A DNA stretch of 64,000 bases from Mycobacteroides salmoniphilum (GTDB taxonomy: Bacteria > Actinomycetota > Actinomycetes > Mycobacteriales > Mycobacteriaceae): positions 3,720,001 to 3,784,000 of the forward strand of contig NZ_CP024633.1 of assembly GCF_004924335.1 (NCBI RefSeq), written 5' to 3'. The notes beneath the pieces were generated by a model. The model saw nothing but the letters and a program-made list of their open reading frames with translations, had not been told where the DNA came from and made no database searches. The position numbers and the translations under genes are program-made. The first letter of the stretch is position 1; every line of letters starts with the position of its first letter. Below are positions 15,045 to 23,306 of this stretch, piece by piece.

Positions 15045-15989
15045 ATGGCCACCGCAGTCAAGTCAACGAATCACAAACCGTCCGAGACCGAGTACGAAAT
15101 CTCAGGGGCCGCCGGTGCGGCCGCTGTCACCGAACACGAATTGCCCTCGGGGCAAGCGGGTAACGCCGACACCGAGACCACCAACGCCGCCACGCAAGCC
15201 CAGGGTGAATCGGCGGTCAGTGAACTGGGTTCGGTCGACGGGCTGGCTACCGATGAGTCCGAGCTCGCGCCGCTGGACGCCATCCTCGGTAGTTATCCCG
15301 AGTTGGCCAATAGCGCCGAAATCATTATCGGTACCGATGATCGCGTTCGAGTCGGCAACACCACGACGTTCCCGTGGCGCGCTATCTGCCACCTGATCAT
15401 CACCTCCGCCAACAACCGCACCTATGTCGGGACGGGCTGGCTGATCGCGCCTCGCACCGTCATGACGGCCGGACACTGCGTCTACATGCATGCCGACGGT
15501 GGATGGGTGCGCTCGATCCAGGTGATTCCCGGCCGCAATTCCGGTGTCCGTCCGTTCGGGACCCATGTGGGTACCACCTTCCGCAGTGTCACCGGGTGGA
15601 CCCAGAACCAGAACCGCGACAACGATTACGGCGCGATCATCCTGCCGCCGTCGTCGCGGCCGGGCGATCAGACAGGCTACTTCGGTTTCGCGACCCGCAA
15701 TGACGACTTCCTGAAGGCCGCGGCGCTGAACCTGTCCGGGTATCCCGGCGAGAAGAATGGCGAGCAGTGGTTCATGGCGCAAAGCGCCAAGGCGGTCTCC
15801 GATCGCGTCATCACCTACAACATCGACACCACGGGCGGGCAGAGCGGTTCACCGGTGTGGGTGCTGCAGAACGGGAACCGTTACGGCGTCGGCGTTCACA
15901 CCAATGGCGCTAACTCGGGCAACTCGGCCACCCGCATCAACAGCGCCGTCTTCAACAACATGTCAACCTGGAAGAGCAACGGTATGTGA
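15045..15989 (+). CDS. trypsin-like serine protease (S1, glutamyl-endopeptidase type)
   Basis: A 314-residue S1-fold protease. The triad is His144 in MTAGHCVY, Asp194 in NDYGAI and Ser267 in GGQSGSPVW, and the overall pattern is like V8/glutamyl endopeptidases. Residues 1-100 form an acidic, Ala/Thr-rich, low-complexity leader (ESELAPLDAIL and similar) with no hydrophobic signal segment, so this is not a standard secreted protease; the leader may be a regulatory pro-region. AAGGAG precedes the ATG at 15045. It has its own upstream palindrome and is followed 45 nt later by the small beta-sandwich gene. Confidence 0.9.
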   Translation: MATAVKSTNHKPSETEYEISGAAGAAAVTEHELPSGQAGNADTETTNAATQAQGESAVSELGSVDGLATDESELAPLDAILGSYPELANSAEIIIGTDDRVRVGNTTTFPWRAICHLIITSANNRTYVGTGWLIAPRTVMTAGHCVYMHADGGWVRSIQVIPGRNSGVRPFGTHVGTTFRSVTGWTQNQNRDNDYGAIILPPSSRPGDQTGYFGFATRNDDFLKAAALNLSGYPGEKNGEQWFMAQSAKAVSDRVITYNIDTTGGQSGSPVWVLQNGNRYGVGVHTNGANSGNSATRINSAVFNNMSTWKSNGM

Positions 15990-16034
15990 CAAGGCATTTC
16001 AGGCATCGCGAGAAATCCGGACACTGGAGGATAC

Positions 16035-16277
16035 GTGGTCGGTATCTCATTCCGTGACCCCGCCGGGCGTCCCATGGCCGGTGCTGTGATCAGCATCGCC
16101 GCGGCGCCCGGCGAGGTCCACGATATTGCGATGGTCGCCGACGACTGGGGCGAGATAGTGATCTCCGCCCCCCTGGCCGGTGACTATCGATTTCTTGTGT
16201 CGCACACGGGAAAGACCTTTCACGCCACGGCCCATATCGCCGAGGGACAAGATCAACTCACGTTGACCGCCAGCTAG
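16035..16277 (+). CDS. small beta-sandwich protein (carboxypeptidase-regulatory/transthyretin-like)
   Basis: An 80-residue protein starting at GTG 16035 with GGAGG just upstream. The pattern (FRDPAGRPMAGAVISI, then GEIVISAPLAGDYRFLVSH) is that of a carboxypeptidase D regulatory or SpaA-like beta-sandwich: G-x-P at the first loop, then alternating hydrophobic strands. No catalytic residues and no signal peptide. It closes the S8/hydrolase/S1 cassette and could be a substrate-recognition or scaffold subunit for the proteases. That function is inference; small beta-sandwich proteins also occur as accessory modules in bacterial conflict systems. Confidence 0.7.
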   Translation: MVGISFRDPAGRPMAGAVISIAAAPGEVHDIAMVADDWGEIVISAPLAGDYRFLVSHTGKTFHATAHIAEGQDQLTLTAS

Positions 16278-16292
16278 GCGTGTGGGCACGGA

Positions 16293-16541
16293 TCAGGGCG
16301 TCGCCCGGCCCGGGATATCGCGCGCGGCCGGATAACATCCGTGCAGGCCTCGGATGAGGCGATGCGCCTCATCAAGATCCTTCTGCATTACCCTCAGCCG
16401 CTTACGATGCCGCGGCATCACATCGCCGGTGCGGCAGATCTGCCGTTCGGTCTTGGCGATTTGTTGAGACACGTGGTCCACATGCTCATACAGCGACCGC
16501 AGCAGCACCCGAGCCTGCGCTACCGCCGCGTCTTCCGCCAT
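16293..16541 (-). CDS. hypothetical helical protein
   Basis: An 82-residue, charged, mostly helical protein with heptad-like patterning (LLRSLYEHVDHVSQQIAKTE, then HRKRLRVMQKDLDEAHRLIR), suggesting a coiled-coil hairpin. It is convergent with the beta-sandwich gene and separated from it by only 15 nt. I recognise no family. The ribosome site upstream of the ATG at 16541 is weak. It is retained because codon usage is plausible and no other reading frame here is convincing. Confidence 0.5.
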   Translation of the reverse strand: MAEDAAVAQARVLLRSLYEHVDHVSQQIAKTERQICRTGDVMPRHRKRLRVMQKDLDEAHRLIRGLHGCYPAARDIPGRATP

Positions 16542-16649
16542 GCGGGCATAGTCGCACCATTTCCCCGGCTGTTCGCGACGGCACAGTCCTCGTCGGGAAA
16601 TGAACCACGACAGGCGTAGTGCCTTGTCGGCACCATCGCTTGCCAGCCG

Positions 16650-16692
16650 TTGACTTCGTAATAGTTTCGATATAGCTTTCGTAATACTTTCG
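16650..16692 (+). promoter_or_regulatory. PadR promoter with direct-repeat operators
   Basis: Two near-identical 15-mers, TTCGTAATAGTTTCG (16655-16669) and TTCGTAATACTTTCG (16678-16692), start 23 nt apart. The first follows a -35-like TTGACT (16650-16655) and reaches just ahead of a TATAGC -10 candidate (16671-16676). The repeats lie 25-60 nt before the padR start codon, as expected for an autorepressed PadR gene. Confidence 0.6.
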
Positions 16693-16716
16693 TAGGAGAA
16701 GAGAGGGGGCTCTGAT

Positions 16717-17181
16717 ATGGCACGTTTCTTCCGTCATGGTGAGCTGCCGCTCGTACTTCTGGCACTGCTGGCGCAGCGGCCGATGCATGGCTACGAGCTG
16801 ATGTCCGAACTGTCGAGGCTCTTCGGGCCCGGCGGGTACCAACCCTCGCCCGGCACGGTCTATCCCGCGGTCGAGGCACTGGCCGTGGAAGGCCTGCTGA
16901 CGGGTCAGACACGCGAGGGCCGGACGGTCTATCGGGCGTCCGAGGAGGGCGAGCAAGCGCTGACCGGCCGCGCCGACGTGCTGGCGGCGGTGGAGTTGCG
17001 CACCGGCGCACGGTTCGGCCGCGGGGATTCGTTCGAGAAGATCCTCGCCCGGTTCTCCGCGCGGGTCATGCCGTCCGCAGGGCGCGTGGATCCGGTCGCG
17101 GTGGAGGCGATCCTCGATCGGGCCGCCACCGAGATCACAGGGCTTGCCCGAGTTGAAGACCGCAGGAGAGGAGCCAAGTAG
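16717..17181 (+). CDS. PadR-family transcriptional repressor
   Basis: A 154-residue PadR-type winged-helix regulator. The N-terminal domain has the family signature LVLLALLAQRPMHGYELM, followed by GGYQPSPGTVYPAVEALA (recognition helix region) and the wing GLLTGQTREGRTVYRAS. The C-terminal ~60 residues form a dimerisation helix region. PadR proteins bind promoter operators and are released by small ligands. It is the first gene of a three-gene operon; its stop overlaps the GTG of the 2TM protein, and direct-repeat operators lie upstream. Confidence 0.92.
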   Translation: MARFFRHGELPLVLLALLAQRPMHGYELMSELSRLFGPGGYQPSPGTVYPAVEALAVEGLLTGQTREGRTVYRASEEGEQALTGRADVLAAVELRTGARFGRGDSFEKILARFSARVMPSAGRVDPVAVEAILDRAATEITGLARVEDRRRGAK

Positions 17182-17558
17182 TGAGCGGTGACGCCTTTGA
17201 ACGAGCGGTGGAACGCGCCGAACGCCGGGCCGAGGAGGAACAGCGCAGGCTCGAGCGAAAACGCCGGGCATGGATCGGGCAGGTGAATCGAGCGGCCTTC
17301 CAGATCCACGCCGCCACCTATGTCGCCGTGCAGATCCTCCTGGTCGCGATCTGGGCGCTGACCTGGCAATTCGACCACGGGACCGCGTACCCCTGGTTCA
17401 TCTATCCCTTGCTGGGCTGGGGCATCGCCCTCATCGCGCATTACGTCGTCGCCAGGTCCATCTGGCGTCACGCCGAGGACGAGCCCGCCCTCGAGTCCTG
17501 GCCCGCCGAGGGCACCAACCGAGCTACGCACGAAACACCCACTCAGGAGTTGCCATGA
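17181..17558 (+). CDS. 2TM domain membrane protein
   Basis: A 125-residue protein with a strongly charged N-terminal helix (about residues 5-33, Glu/Arg-rich) followed by two membrane segments (about 45-65, YVAVQILLVAIWALTW, and 74-92, LLGWGIALIAHYVVA). This matches the 2TM domain family often found beside PadR or histidine-kinase genes. The GTG start at 17181 overlaps the padR TAG stop by one base, and the stop overlaps the next gene by ATGA, indicating translational coupling. Its role is unknown; membrane association of the operon's function is implied. Confidence 0.8.
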   Translation: MSGDAFERAVERAERRAEEEQRRLERKRRAWIGQVNRAAFQIHAATYVAVQILLVAIWALTWQFDHGTAYPWFIYPLLGWGIALIAHYVVARSIWRHAEDEPALESWPAEGTNRATHETPTQELP

Positions 17559-18412
17559 CCACCCCTACGGACGAGAGCACCAGGCCCATCAAGACCAGGC
17601 GGATCACATTCCGCTATCCGACAGGCTCACTGAATCGCCATTACGTGCAGGGCGATCTGGTGATGAGCCACATCATCGCCATGCTCTCCGCAGTGTTCCC
17701 CGAGGGGGAGGACTATTTCATTCGCTCGGTCAAGCACTTCTCCGACCAGATCACCGATCCCGTGCTGAAGAAGCAGGTGGCCGGGTTCATCGGCCAGGAG
17801 GTGACGCACGGGCGCGAACACCGCGAGCTCAACGAGCGGTTGCAGCAGATGGGCTACCCGACGCGCATCGTCGACCGGGTGACCTTACGAGGGATGAATC
17901 TCTACACGCGCTACCTGCCGCCTCGCTTCAACCTCGCCATGACGGCGGCCCTGGAGCATTACACCGCGACGCTCGCCGAGACTCTGCTGACCGACCAGCG
18001 CGCGCAAGATCTACTGGGCGAGGGCGAGGTCCGCGCGATGCTTCTCTGGCATGCGCTGGAGGAGTCCGAGCACCGTGCCGTCGCATTCGATGTCTATCGA
18101 ACAGTCGGGGGCACCGAACGGATGCGCAGGTGGGCCATGCGGCTGATCACCACGGTGTTCCTCTGCGGGACGGTCCTCGACACCCTGATGTCCCTGATTC
18201 TGGACAGGGCGACGTACAACCCGGTCAGGTTGTTCAAAAGCGTTGCCGAGCTGCGGCATTCACCGTTTGTGACCCGGGACGTACTCAACCGCGTCAGGGC
18301 CTACAACCGCCCCGGTTTCCACCCGGACGAATTCGACAACACCGACCTCGTGGATCGCTGGAACACCGAGCTCTTCGGTGAGCAAGGACAGCTGGCCGGC
18401 CATCTGCGCTGA
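17555..18412 (+). CDS. predicted metal-dependent hydrolase (COG3687 type)
   Basis: A 285-residue all-helical protein of the metal-dependent hydrolase family annotated in many proteobacteria and mycobacteria. Candidate metal ligands are spread through HFSDQITD, FIGQEVTHGREHRELN and WHALEESEHRAVAFDVY, an E-x-x-H pattern typical of ferritin-like diiron folds. Despite the family name, a diiron oxidase function is equally plausible. A hydrophobic stretch (about residues 190-215) could associate with the membrane. It is translationally coupled to the 2TM gene (ATGA overlap at 17555) and is therefore part of the PadR-controlled operon. Confidence 0.8.
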   Translation: MTTPTDESTRPIKTRRITFRYPTGSLNRHYVQGDLVMSHIIAMLSAVFPEGEDYFIRSVKHFSDQITDPVLKKQVAGFIGQEVTHGREHRELNERLQQMGYPTRIVDRVTLRGMNLYTRYLPPRFNLAMTAALEHYTATLAETLLTDQRAQDLLGEGEVRAMLLWHALEESEHRAVAFDVYRTVGGTERMRRWAMRLITTVFLCGTVLDTLMSLILDRATYNPVRLFKSVAELRHSPFVTRDVLNRVRAYNRPGFHPDEFDNTDLVDRWNTELFGEQGQLAGHLR

Positions 18413-18491
18413 GCGGAGCCGCCGTGCACGGAGCCGCCGTCGCGCGGAGGGGTTCCTGCCCGGTGTCGACGATCCAGACGCCTAAAACGAC

Positions 18492-18519
18492 CTCAGGCCC
18501 CCTCGAGAGGGGGCCTGAG
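18492..18519 (-). terminator. intrinsic terminator downstream of tRNA-Tyr
   Basis: A perfect inverted repeat with CTCAGGCCCCCT and AGGGGGCCTGAG arms and a short CGAG centre. On the minus strand it is followed by GTCGTTTT, giving a T-run after the hairpin in the direction of tRNA transcription. It may also stop transcripts coming from the plus-strand hydrolase gene. Confidence 0.75.
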
Positions 18520-18524
18520 TGCTG

Positions 18525-18607
18525 TGGCGGGTGCAGGATTCGAACCTGCGTAGGCGTAAGCCGACGGATTTACAGTCCGCTCCCATTGGCCGCTCGGGCA
18601 ACCCGCC
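18525..18607 (-). tRNA. tRNA-Tyr (GTA anticodon)
   Basis: An 83-nt tRNA on the minus strand. The 7-bp acceptor stem (GGCGGGT with ACCCGCC, discriminator A) and the T-arm GGTTCGAATCC are intact. The anticodon loop CTGTAAA gives anticodon GTA, and a long variable arm, as expected for bacterial tyrosine tRNA, lies between the anticodon and T stems. No CCA is encoded. It is followed by a strong terminator. Confidence 0.95.
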
Positions 18608-18698
18608 TTATCAGACGATGCAGGATACAACGATAGGGTCGGGCTAACGCAAACCGACTGGATACGGAACATACGAGGACCAGAAAGAGGGAGCAGTC

Positions 18699-19190
18699 AT
18701 GGCGGATTCATCATTCGACATCGTGAGCAAGATCGACCGTCAGGAGGTCGACAATGCGCTGAACCAGGCCGCCAAGGAACTGGCCACCCGATTCGACTTC
18801 CGTGGGACCGACACCACTATCGCCTGGAAAGGTGACGAGGCCATCGAGCTGGTGAGCTCCACCGAGGAGCGCCTGAAGGCGGCCGTCGACGTCTTCAAGG
18901 AGAAGCTGATCCGCCGGGACATCAGCATGAAGGCCTTCGATGCGGGCGACCCCGCCCCCAGTGGCAAGACCTACCGGCTCACCGGAACCCTCAAGCAGGG
19001 CATCGACGCCGAGAACGCCAAGAAGATCAACAAGATCATCCGCGACGAGGGCCCCAAGGGCGTCAAGTCGCAGGTACAGGGCGAGGAAATCCGGGTGTCG
19101 AGCAAGAAGCGCGACGACCTGCAGGCCCTTCAGGCCCTGTTGAAGGGCTCCGATCTCGATATTGCGTTGCAGTTCGTCAACTACCGGTAA
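18699..19190 (+). CDS. yajQ: YajQ-family protein (DUF520), nucleotide-binding
   Basis: A 163-residue protein that matches the YajQ family over its full length, with the characteristic start [20 protein letters not shown], the middle [10 protein letters not shown] and the end [20 protein letters not shown]. YajQ proteins bind nucleotides; a Xanthomonas relative is a cyclic-di-GMP effector. That is of interest because two diguanylate cyclases lie elsewhere in this window. The M. tuberculosis ortholog is Rv0566c. GAGGGAG lies upstream of the ATG. The LysE gene starts 12 nt after the stop. Confidence 0.95.
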   Translation: MADSSFDIVSKIDRQEVDNALNQAAKELATRFDFRGTDTTIAWKGDEAIELVSSTEERLKAAVDVFKEKLIRRDISMKAFDAGDPAPSGKTYRLTGTLKQGIDAENAKKINKIIRDEGPKGVKSQVQGEEIRVSSKKRDDLQALQALLKGSDLDIALQFVNYR

Positions 19191-19202
19191 GACGATGGTC
19201 CG

Positions 19203-19841
19203 GTGATCTCTCCAACGCATCTGATCGGTTTCGCGATCGCGGCCTACGCCATCATCGTGATCCCCGGGCCCAGCGTGCTGTTCGCGGTCGGCCGCTCGTT
19301 GAGCCTGGGACGCACGTCGGGTCTGGTCACCGTCCTCGGCAACACCACGGGCACGATGGTGCCGCTGGTGCTGACAACGGCCGGGCTGGGCGCAATCCTG
19401 GCCGCGTCCGCCTGGGCACTGACAGTGGTGAAGCTCGTCGGCGCCGCCTACCTGATCTACCTTGGCGTGCAGGCGATCCGGAACCGCAAATCGCTCATCG
19501 GCGCATTGAGCGCGCAGCATCCCGTGGTCGGTAAGCAGCGTGTGTTCCGTCAGGGCTTCATCGTCGGTATGACCAATCCCAAGACGGCACTGTTCTTCGC
19601 GGCGGTGCTCCCCCAGTTCGCCGATCCCGCGGCGGGATCGGTACCGGTGCAAATCGCGGTGTTCGGCGCCATCTTCGTACTGATCGCGCTCATCTCGGAC
19701 AGCCTATGGGCGGTGCTGGCGAGCACCGCACGCAACTGGTTCGCGCGCTCCCCCAAGCGTCTGGAGGCGGTCGGGGCCACCGGCGGGTTGATGATCGTTG
19801 GGCTCGGCGCCGGTGTGGCGATCTCCGGTACCCACGCCTAG
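19203..19841 (+). CDS. LysE/RhtB-family exporter
   Basis: A 212-residue membrane protein with about six hydrophobic segments. The N-terminal IIVIPGPSVLFAVGRSLS and the internal GMTNPKTALFFAAVLPQF segments are the two hallmark stretches of the LysE/RhtB superfamily of amino-acid and small-metabolite exporters. The start is the GTG at 19203. It follows yajQ closely and is probably co-transcribed. The substrate cannot be deduced. It ends four bases into the convergent LLM enzyme gene. Confidence 0.92.
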   Translation: MISPTHLIGFAIAAYAIIVIPGPSVLFAVGRSLSLGRTSGLVTVLGNTTGTMVPLVLTTAGLGAILAASAWALTVVKLVGAAYLIYLGVQAIRNRKSLIGALSAQHPVVGKQRVFRQGFIVGMTNPKTALFFAAVLPQFADPAAGSVPVQIAVFGAIFVLIALISDSLWAVLASTARNWFARSPKRLEAVGATGGLMIVGLGAGVAISGTHA

Positions 19842-20872
19842 CGGGCCTGCGCGCACTCCCGCAGCAGCTCGGCCAGCAGTGCACGGTCGGGTCGGTACGG
19901 GGTGTTGAAACCCAACCGGTGCACCAGATCGCCGTAGCAGGCCTGCAATTCGCGGGCGCCCTGCACGACGTCAGTCACGGTGACCGCCGCGGTATCGACA
20001 AACTCGTCGTCGATCAGGCTGGTCATCGCATCCCATTCGCCTTGTTTGGACAGCTCTTTCAGTTTCGGGCCCACCTCCGTCCGGCCGTGCAATTCCAGGA
20101 TCGGCCAGTAGGCGGGCGTGGATCCGTAAAAAGCGAGCTGCTTGCGCACCGCGGCGCGGGCGCTCGCCAGCTCGGCGTCGTCACGCCCGATGATGATCAT
20201 CGGCGAATGATGGATGCCAATGTCGGCGAGCGTCTTTCCGGATTTCTCCGCGCCCCGCGCGAGCATCGGAAGGGTGACCTGCGCGAGGTACTCGGGCGTG
20301 CAGAACGGGTGCGACAAGAATCCGTCCGCCACCTCACCGGCCACCTCGGTCATCCCGGTCCCGACACCGGCCAGCCAGATAGGTGGCGGGCCAAAGGCGC
20401 TTACCTCGGCCGGATCAGGCATGAACATCGGCGTCATGAGGGTGTTCTGGTAGAACTCGCCGCGATAATCCAGGCGGCCACGTTCCTGCCACGACTGCCA
20501 GATGGCGCGCACAGCCAGCACCATGTCCCGCATCCTCGCCGCGGGACTGCTCCACGGCATGCCGAACCGGCGGGTGATGTGCGGTTTGATCTGCGTGCCG
20601 AGCCCAAGAATGAATCGCCCGCCCGAGTACGCCTGCAGGTCCCAGCCAATATTGGCCAGCAGCATCGGGTTTCGTGCGAACGCTACCGCGATCGAGGTTC
20701 CCAGGGTGACCTCCTTGGTGTGCTCGGCGGCCAGCAGCAGCGGCAGGAAGGGGTCGTGCGCTCCCTCGAACGTCCAGATACCGGAGTACCCGGCACCCTC
20801 GGCCTCGGCAGCGTCGGCAGCCATGGCGGTCAACCCGGTCGTGAGCGTCACATCGATCAGCACCGCACTCAT
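19838..20872 (-). CDS. LLM-class F420-dependent oxidoreductase
   Basis: A 344-residue TIM-barrel protein of the luciferase-like/F420 family: WTFEGAHDPFLPLLLAAEHT near the N-terminus, VTLGTSIAVAFARNP (ligand-binding strand), then LGLGTQIKPH and the barrel end GFLSHPFCTPEY. Such enzymes use reduced F420 for hydride transfer in mycobacteria. The start is ATG 20872 (an in-frame ATG is at 20887); the longer open frame to 21352 runs antisense over gpsA and is rejected. It is divergent from gpsA, with about 50 nt between start codons. Confidence 0.9.
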   Translation of the reverse strand: MSAVLIDVTLTTGLTAMAADAAEAEGAGYSGIWTFEGAHDPFLPLLLAAEHTKEVTLGTSIAVAFARNPMLLANIGWDLQAYSGGRFILGLGTQIKPHITRRFGMPWSSPAARMRDMVLAVRAIWQSWQERGRLDYRGEFYQNTLMTPMFMPDPAEVSAFGPPPIWLAGVGTGMTEVAGEVADGFLSHPFCTPEYLAQVTLPMLARGAEKSGKTLADIGIHHSPMIIIGRDDAELASARAAVRKQLAFYGSTPAYWPILELHGRTEVGPKLKELSKQGEWDAMTSLIDDEFVDTAAVTVTDVVQGARELQACYGDLVHRLGFNTPYRPDRALLAELLRECAQAR

Positions 20873-20921
20873 ATTGCCGAAGTCCATATTCGAGGCGCAC
20901 CGGGCCCATACCCTGGCGGGC

Positions 20922-21944
20922 ATGGCAGCACTTCGTGAACCACAAGTCGTCGTCCTCGGGGGCGGATCCTGGGGCACCACTGTGGCGTCGATTGTGGCGC
21001 GTCGCAGTCCCACCCTGCAGTGGGCCCGCTCGCCGGAGACGGTGGCGGATATCAATGAACGGCACCGCAATTCGCGATATCTCACCGACGAGGTAGAGCT
21101 CACCGAAAGCCTGCGCGCCACCTCGGACCTGCACGAGGCCATCGAGCAGGCCGACGTGGTGATCATGGGGGTTCCCTCACACAGCTTTCGCGAGGTGCTC
21201 ACCGAAATCGGGCAATCGCTGCGCCCCTGGGTGCCGATCGTCTCACTGGTCAAGGGCCTCGAACAGGGTTCGCGGATGCGGATGTCGCAGATCATCGAGG
21301 AAGTGCTGCCCGGGCACCCGGCGGGCATCCTGGCGGGGCCCAACATCGCCAAGGAGGTGGCCCGCGGGTATGCGGCCGCCGGTGTTGTCGCGATGCCCGA
21401 TCAGCACCAGGCAGCGCGTCTCGGAGAGCTTTTCCGCACCTCGCGTTTTCGCGTGTACAGCACCAACGACGTGGTGGGTGTGGAGATGGCGGGCGCGCTC
21501 AAGAACGTCTTCGCCATCGCGAGCGGCATGGGTTACGCGATCGGAATCGGTGAGAATACCCGCGCCATGGTGATCGCGCGGGCTCTACGGGAGATGACCA
21601 AACTCGGTGTGGCCATGGGCGGTAACCCCGAGACGTTCCCGGGCCTGGCGGGCCTGGGCGACCTCATCGTCACCTGCACCAGCCCCAGCAGCCGCAACCG
21701 GCACGTGGGTGAGGAGATCGGCAAGGGCAAGACCATCGACGAGATCATCCAGGCGATGAACCAGGTGGCCGAGGGCGTGAAGGCGTCGTCGGTGGTGATG
21801 ACGCTGGCCGACGAGTACGGCATCCAGATGCCGATCGCCCGCGAGGTCGACGGCGTGATCAACCACGGCTCCACGGTGGAGCAGGCCTACCGTGGGCTCA
21901 TGGCGGCGACGCCCGGCCATGAGGTGCACGGCACCGGATTCTGA
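20922..21944 (+). CDS. gpsA: NAD(P)-dependent glycerol-3-phosphate dehydrogenase
   Basis: A 340-residue enzyme that reduces dihydroxyacetone phosphate to sn-glycerol-3-phosphate for phospholipid synthesis. The Rossmann motif VVVLGGGSWGTTVA lies near residue 10, and the catalytic region contains GALKNVFAIASGM, GLGDLIVTCTS and SRNRHVGEEIGKG. Length and motifs are complete. The ATG at 20922 is chosen; the frame continues upstream without a plausible start. The matching gene in M. tuberculosis is gpdA1 (Rv0564c), in the same neighbourhood. It is convergent with the RsiV-like lipoprotein gene, whose stop follows directly. Confidence 0.95.
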   Translation: MAALREPQVVVLGGGSWGTTVASIVARRSPTLQWARSPETVADINERHRNSRYLTDEVELTESLRATSDLHEAIEQADVVIMGVPSHSFREVLTEIGQSLRPWVPIVSLVKGLEQGSRMRMSQIIEEVLPGHPAGILAGPNIAKEVARGYAAAGVVAMPDQHQAARLGELFRTSRFRVYSTNDVVGVEMAGALKNVFAIASGMGYAIGIGENTRAMVIARALREMTKLGVAMGGNPETFPGLAGLGDLIVTCTSPSSRNRHVGEEIGKGKTIDEIIQAMNQVAEGVKASSVVMTLADEYGIQMPIAREVDGVINHGSTVEQAYRGLMAATPGHEVHGTGF

Positions 21945-22757
21945 TCAGGCCGGCAAGTACTCGGGCTTGACCACATCGCGCAGCGCGGACAGCGCCACCC
22001 GGCTCTGCATCGGCCCCTCGGCATACGCTGCCACCTGGTAGGGCTCGAAGGAGAACAGCAGCGCATCGCCGTCGAGTGAGAGGTTCTTGAAGTTCCCGGC
22101 CTCCGGGACCGTCCCCGTATCGACGAATTCGGTTCCCACACCGCCGAGTTGCGCGCGCAGATCGCTGCGGACCAGCGCGGAGATCTTGGGCAGCGCCGCC
22201 GCGAGATCGATCAGCAGCGACCCCAGGGTGATGGCCTGCTTGGTGGTGCGGTCGAAGGTGACGGTGCGAAACGCGAATCCCGGGTGATAGCCGCCGAGCG
22301 ACTCGCTGATGGAGAACCGGACCCCATCGGACGGATGCACGCCCTTGCCCTGATACGCGTCAAAGGTGACGTTGAGCGCCCATGGCCTGCCTTCGGGCGG
22401 GGCGCCGGCACGCTCGACGGACGTGCGGAACTTGGCGCGGATATCCGCCACCAGCTCGTCGACCGCCTTCTGCAGCTCGGGGAACGACGAATCCCACTGG
22501 ACGGGGATGAGCAGGTGTTGCGTGGCCTGCGGCGTGACCTCGTCAATGACGCAGCCTTGGGTGGCATCCCAGCGACCGCCATGTTGGGGGCACGCGGACT
22601 CCGCGGCTGGATCGATCGCCGCGGTGGGGGTGGTCGAGGCCGGCTCTGACGCGCTGCTGGATTCTTGAACAGGGGTGTCTCTGGGTGCTTCTCCCCTATC
22701 GCAACCGACGAGGACGATGCCGCACACGGCGGCGATCAGCAGGTTCCCAAAGCGCAT
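21945..22757 (-). CDS. lipoprotein with RsiV/DUF3298-like domain
   Basis: A 270-residue exported lipoprotein. The N-terminal signal ends in the lipobox VLVGC (Cys19), followed by a Ser/Thr/Pro-rich linker to about residue 55, then a domain with a short cysteine loop (CPQHGGRWDATQGC) and the DUF3298/RsiV-like segment (NVTFDAYQGKGVHPSDGVRF, then LLIDLAAALPKISALV and LSLDGDALLFSFEPYQVAAY). The last is the typical RsiV C-terminal signature, Y-x-VAAYAxGP. RsiV in Bacillus binds lysozyme; here the partner is unknown. It is monocistronic or leads into the secreted-protein gene downstream on the other side. Confidence 0.85.
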   Translation of the reverse strand: MRFGNLLIAAVCGIVLVGCDRGEAPRDTPVQESSSASEPASTTPTAAIDPAAESACPQHGGRWDATQGCVIDEVTPQATQHLLIPVQWDSSFPELQKAVDELVADIRAKFRTSVERAGAPPEGRPWALNVTFDAYQGKGVHPSDGVRFSISESLGGYHPGFAFRTVTFDRTTKQAITLGSLLIDLAAALPKISALVRSDLRAQLGGVGTEFVDTGTVPEAGNFKNLSLDGDALLFSFEPYQVAAYAEGPMQSRVALSALRDVVKPEYLPA

Positions 22758-22777
22758 GCCACCAATCTAACCGGCCG

Positions 22778-23269
22778 CTAGGTGGTGTAGCTGCCGCCCG
22801 GACCGACCACGAAGCCGTTCTGCCAGCGGTTGTTGACACAGGTCAGCGTGCCTGCACCGTCCAGGCCGCAGCTGACCTCGCGGTAACTCAGGCGATGCCC
22901 CGGCGGCAAGGGCTTGAAGGATTCACCACCGATGCCGTAGATGGGCCGATCGGTGCTGGCGAAACCGGGAGCGGTACTGCCGCTGACCAGGTTCGCCCCG
23001 TTCGGCGCCCCCGGCAGCGGGCCACTGCAGCCGTAGCTGGCGTCGGCGCGCTTGATCAGACATGAGATCCCGCCGGGGATGGTGAAACCGTAGGCCGTGT
23101 CCGCCATGATGCTGTACTCCAACGGCGATACCGCGGTGAACCCGTTGACATTCGGAAGCCCGGACGGGTCAAGCGGATTCGGGGTGTCCGGGTCGGCGGA
23201 CGCCACACCCGCCAGCATGACGGCGGCGACCGCGCTGGTCATAGCGCCAAGGATGGGCAGGGTACGCAT
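22778..23269 (-). CDS. secreted protein, conserved in mycobacteria
   Basis: About 163 residues with a clear Sec signal peptide (MRTLPILGAMTSAVAAVML, cleavage likely after ASA near residue 25). The mature part is Pro/Gly-rich with four cysteines (ISCLIK, YGCSGP, SCGLDG, LTCVNN), suggesting two disulphides in the periplasm or medium. The start at 23269 (MRTLPI) gives a proper signal; the frame to 23317 adds a basic extension and would run into the reductase gene. It has the look of the many small mycobacterial secreted proteins of unknown function. Confidence 0.75.
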   Translation of the reverse strand: MRTLPILGAMTSAVAAVMLAGVASADPDTPNPLDPSGLPNVNGFTAVSPLEYSIMADTAYGFTIPGGISCLIKRADASYGCSGPLPGAPNGANLVSGSTAPGFASTDRPIYGIGGESFKPLPPGHRLSYREVSCGLDGAGTLTCVNNRWQNGFVVGPGGSYTT

Positions 23270-23306
23270 CCCGTGACCATATCCAAGATCGCGCGCAATC
23301 TCGCGC

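Noticed and set aside
18525..18607. tRNA-Tyr as an integration site for a mobile island
   Set aside because: No integrase gene, no repeated tRNA end and no composition change next to it.
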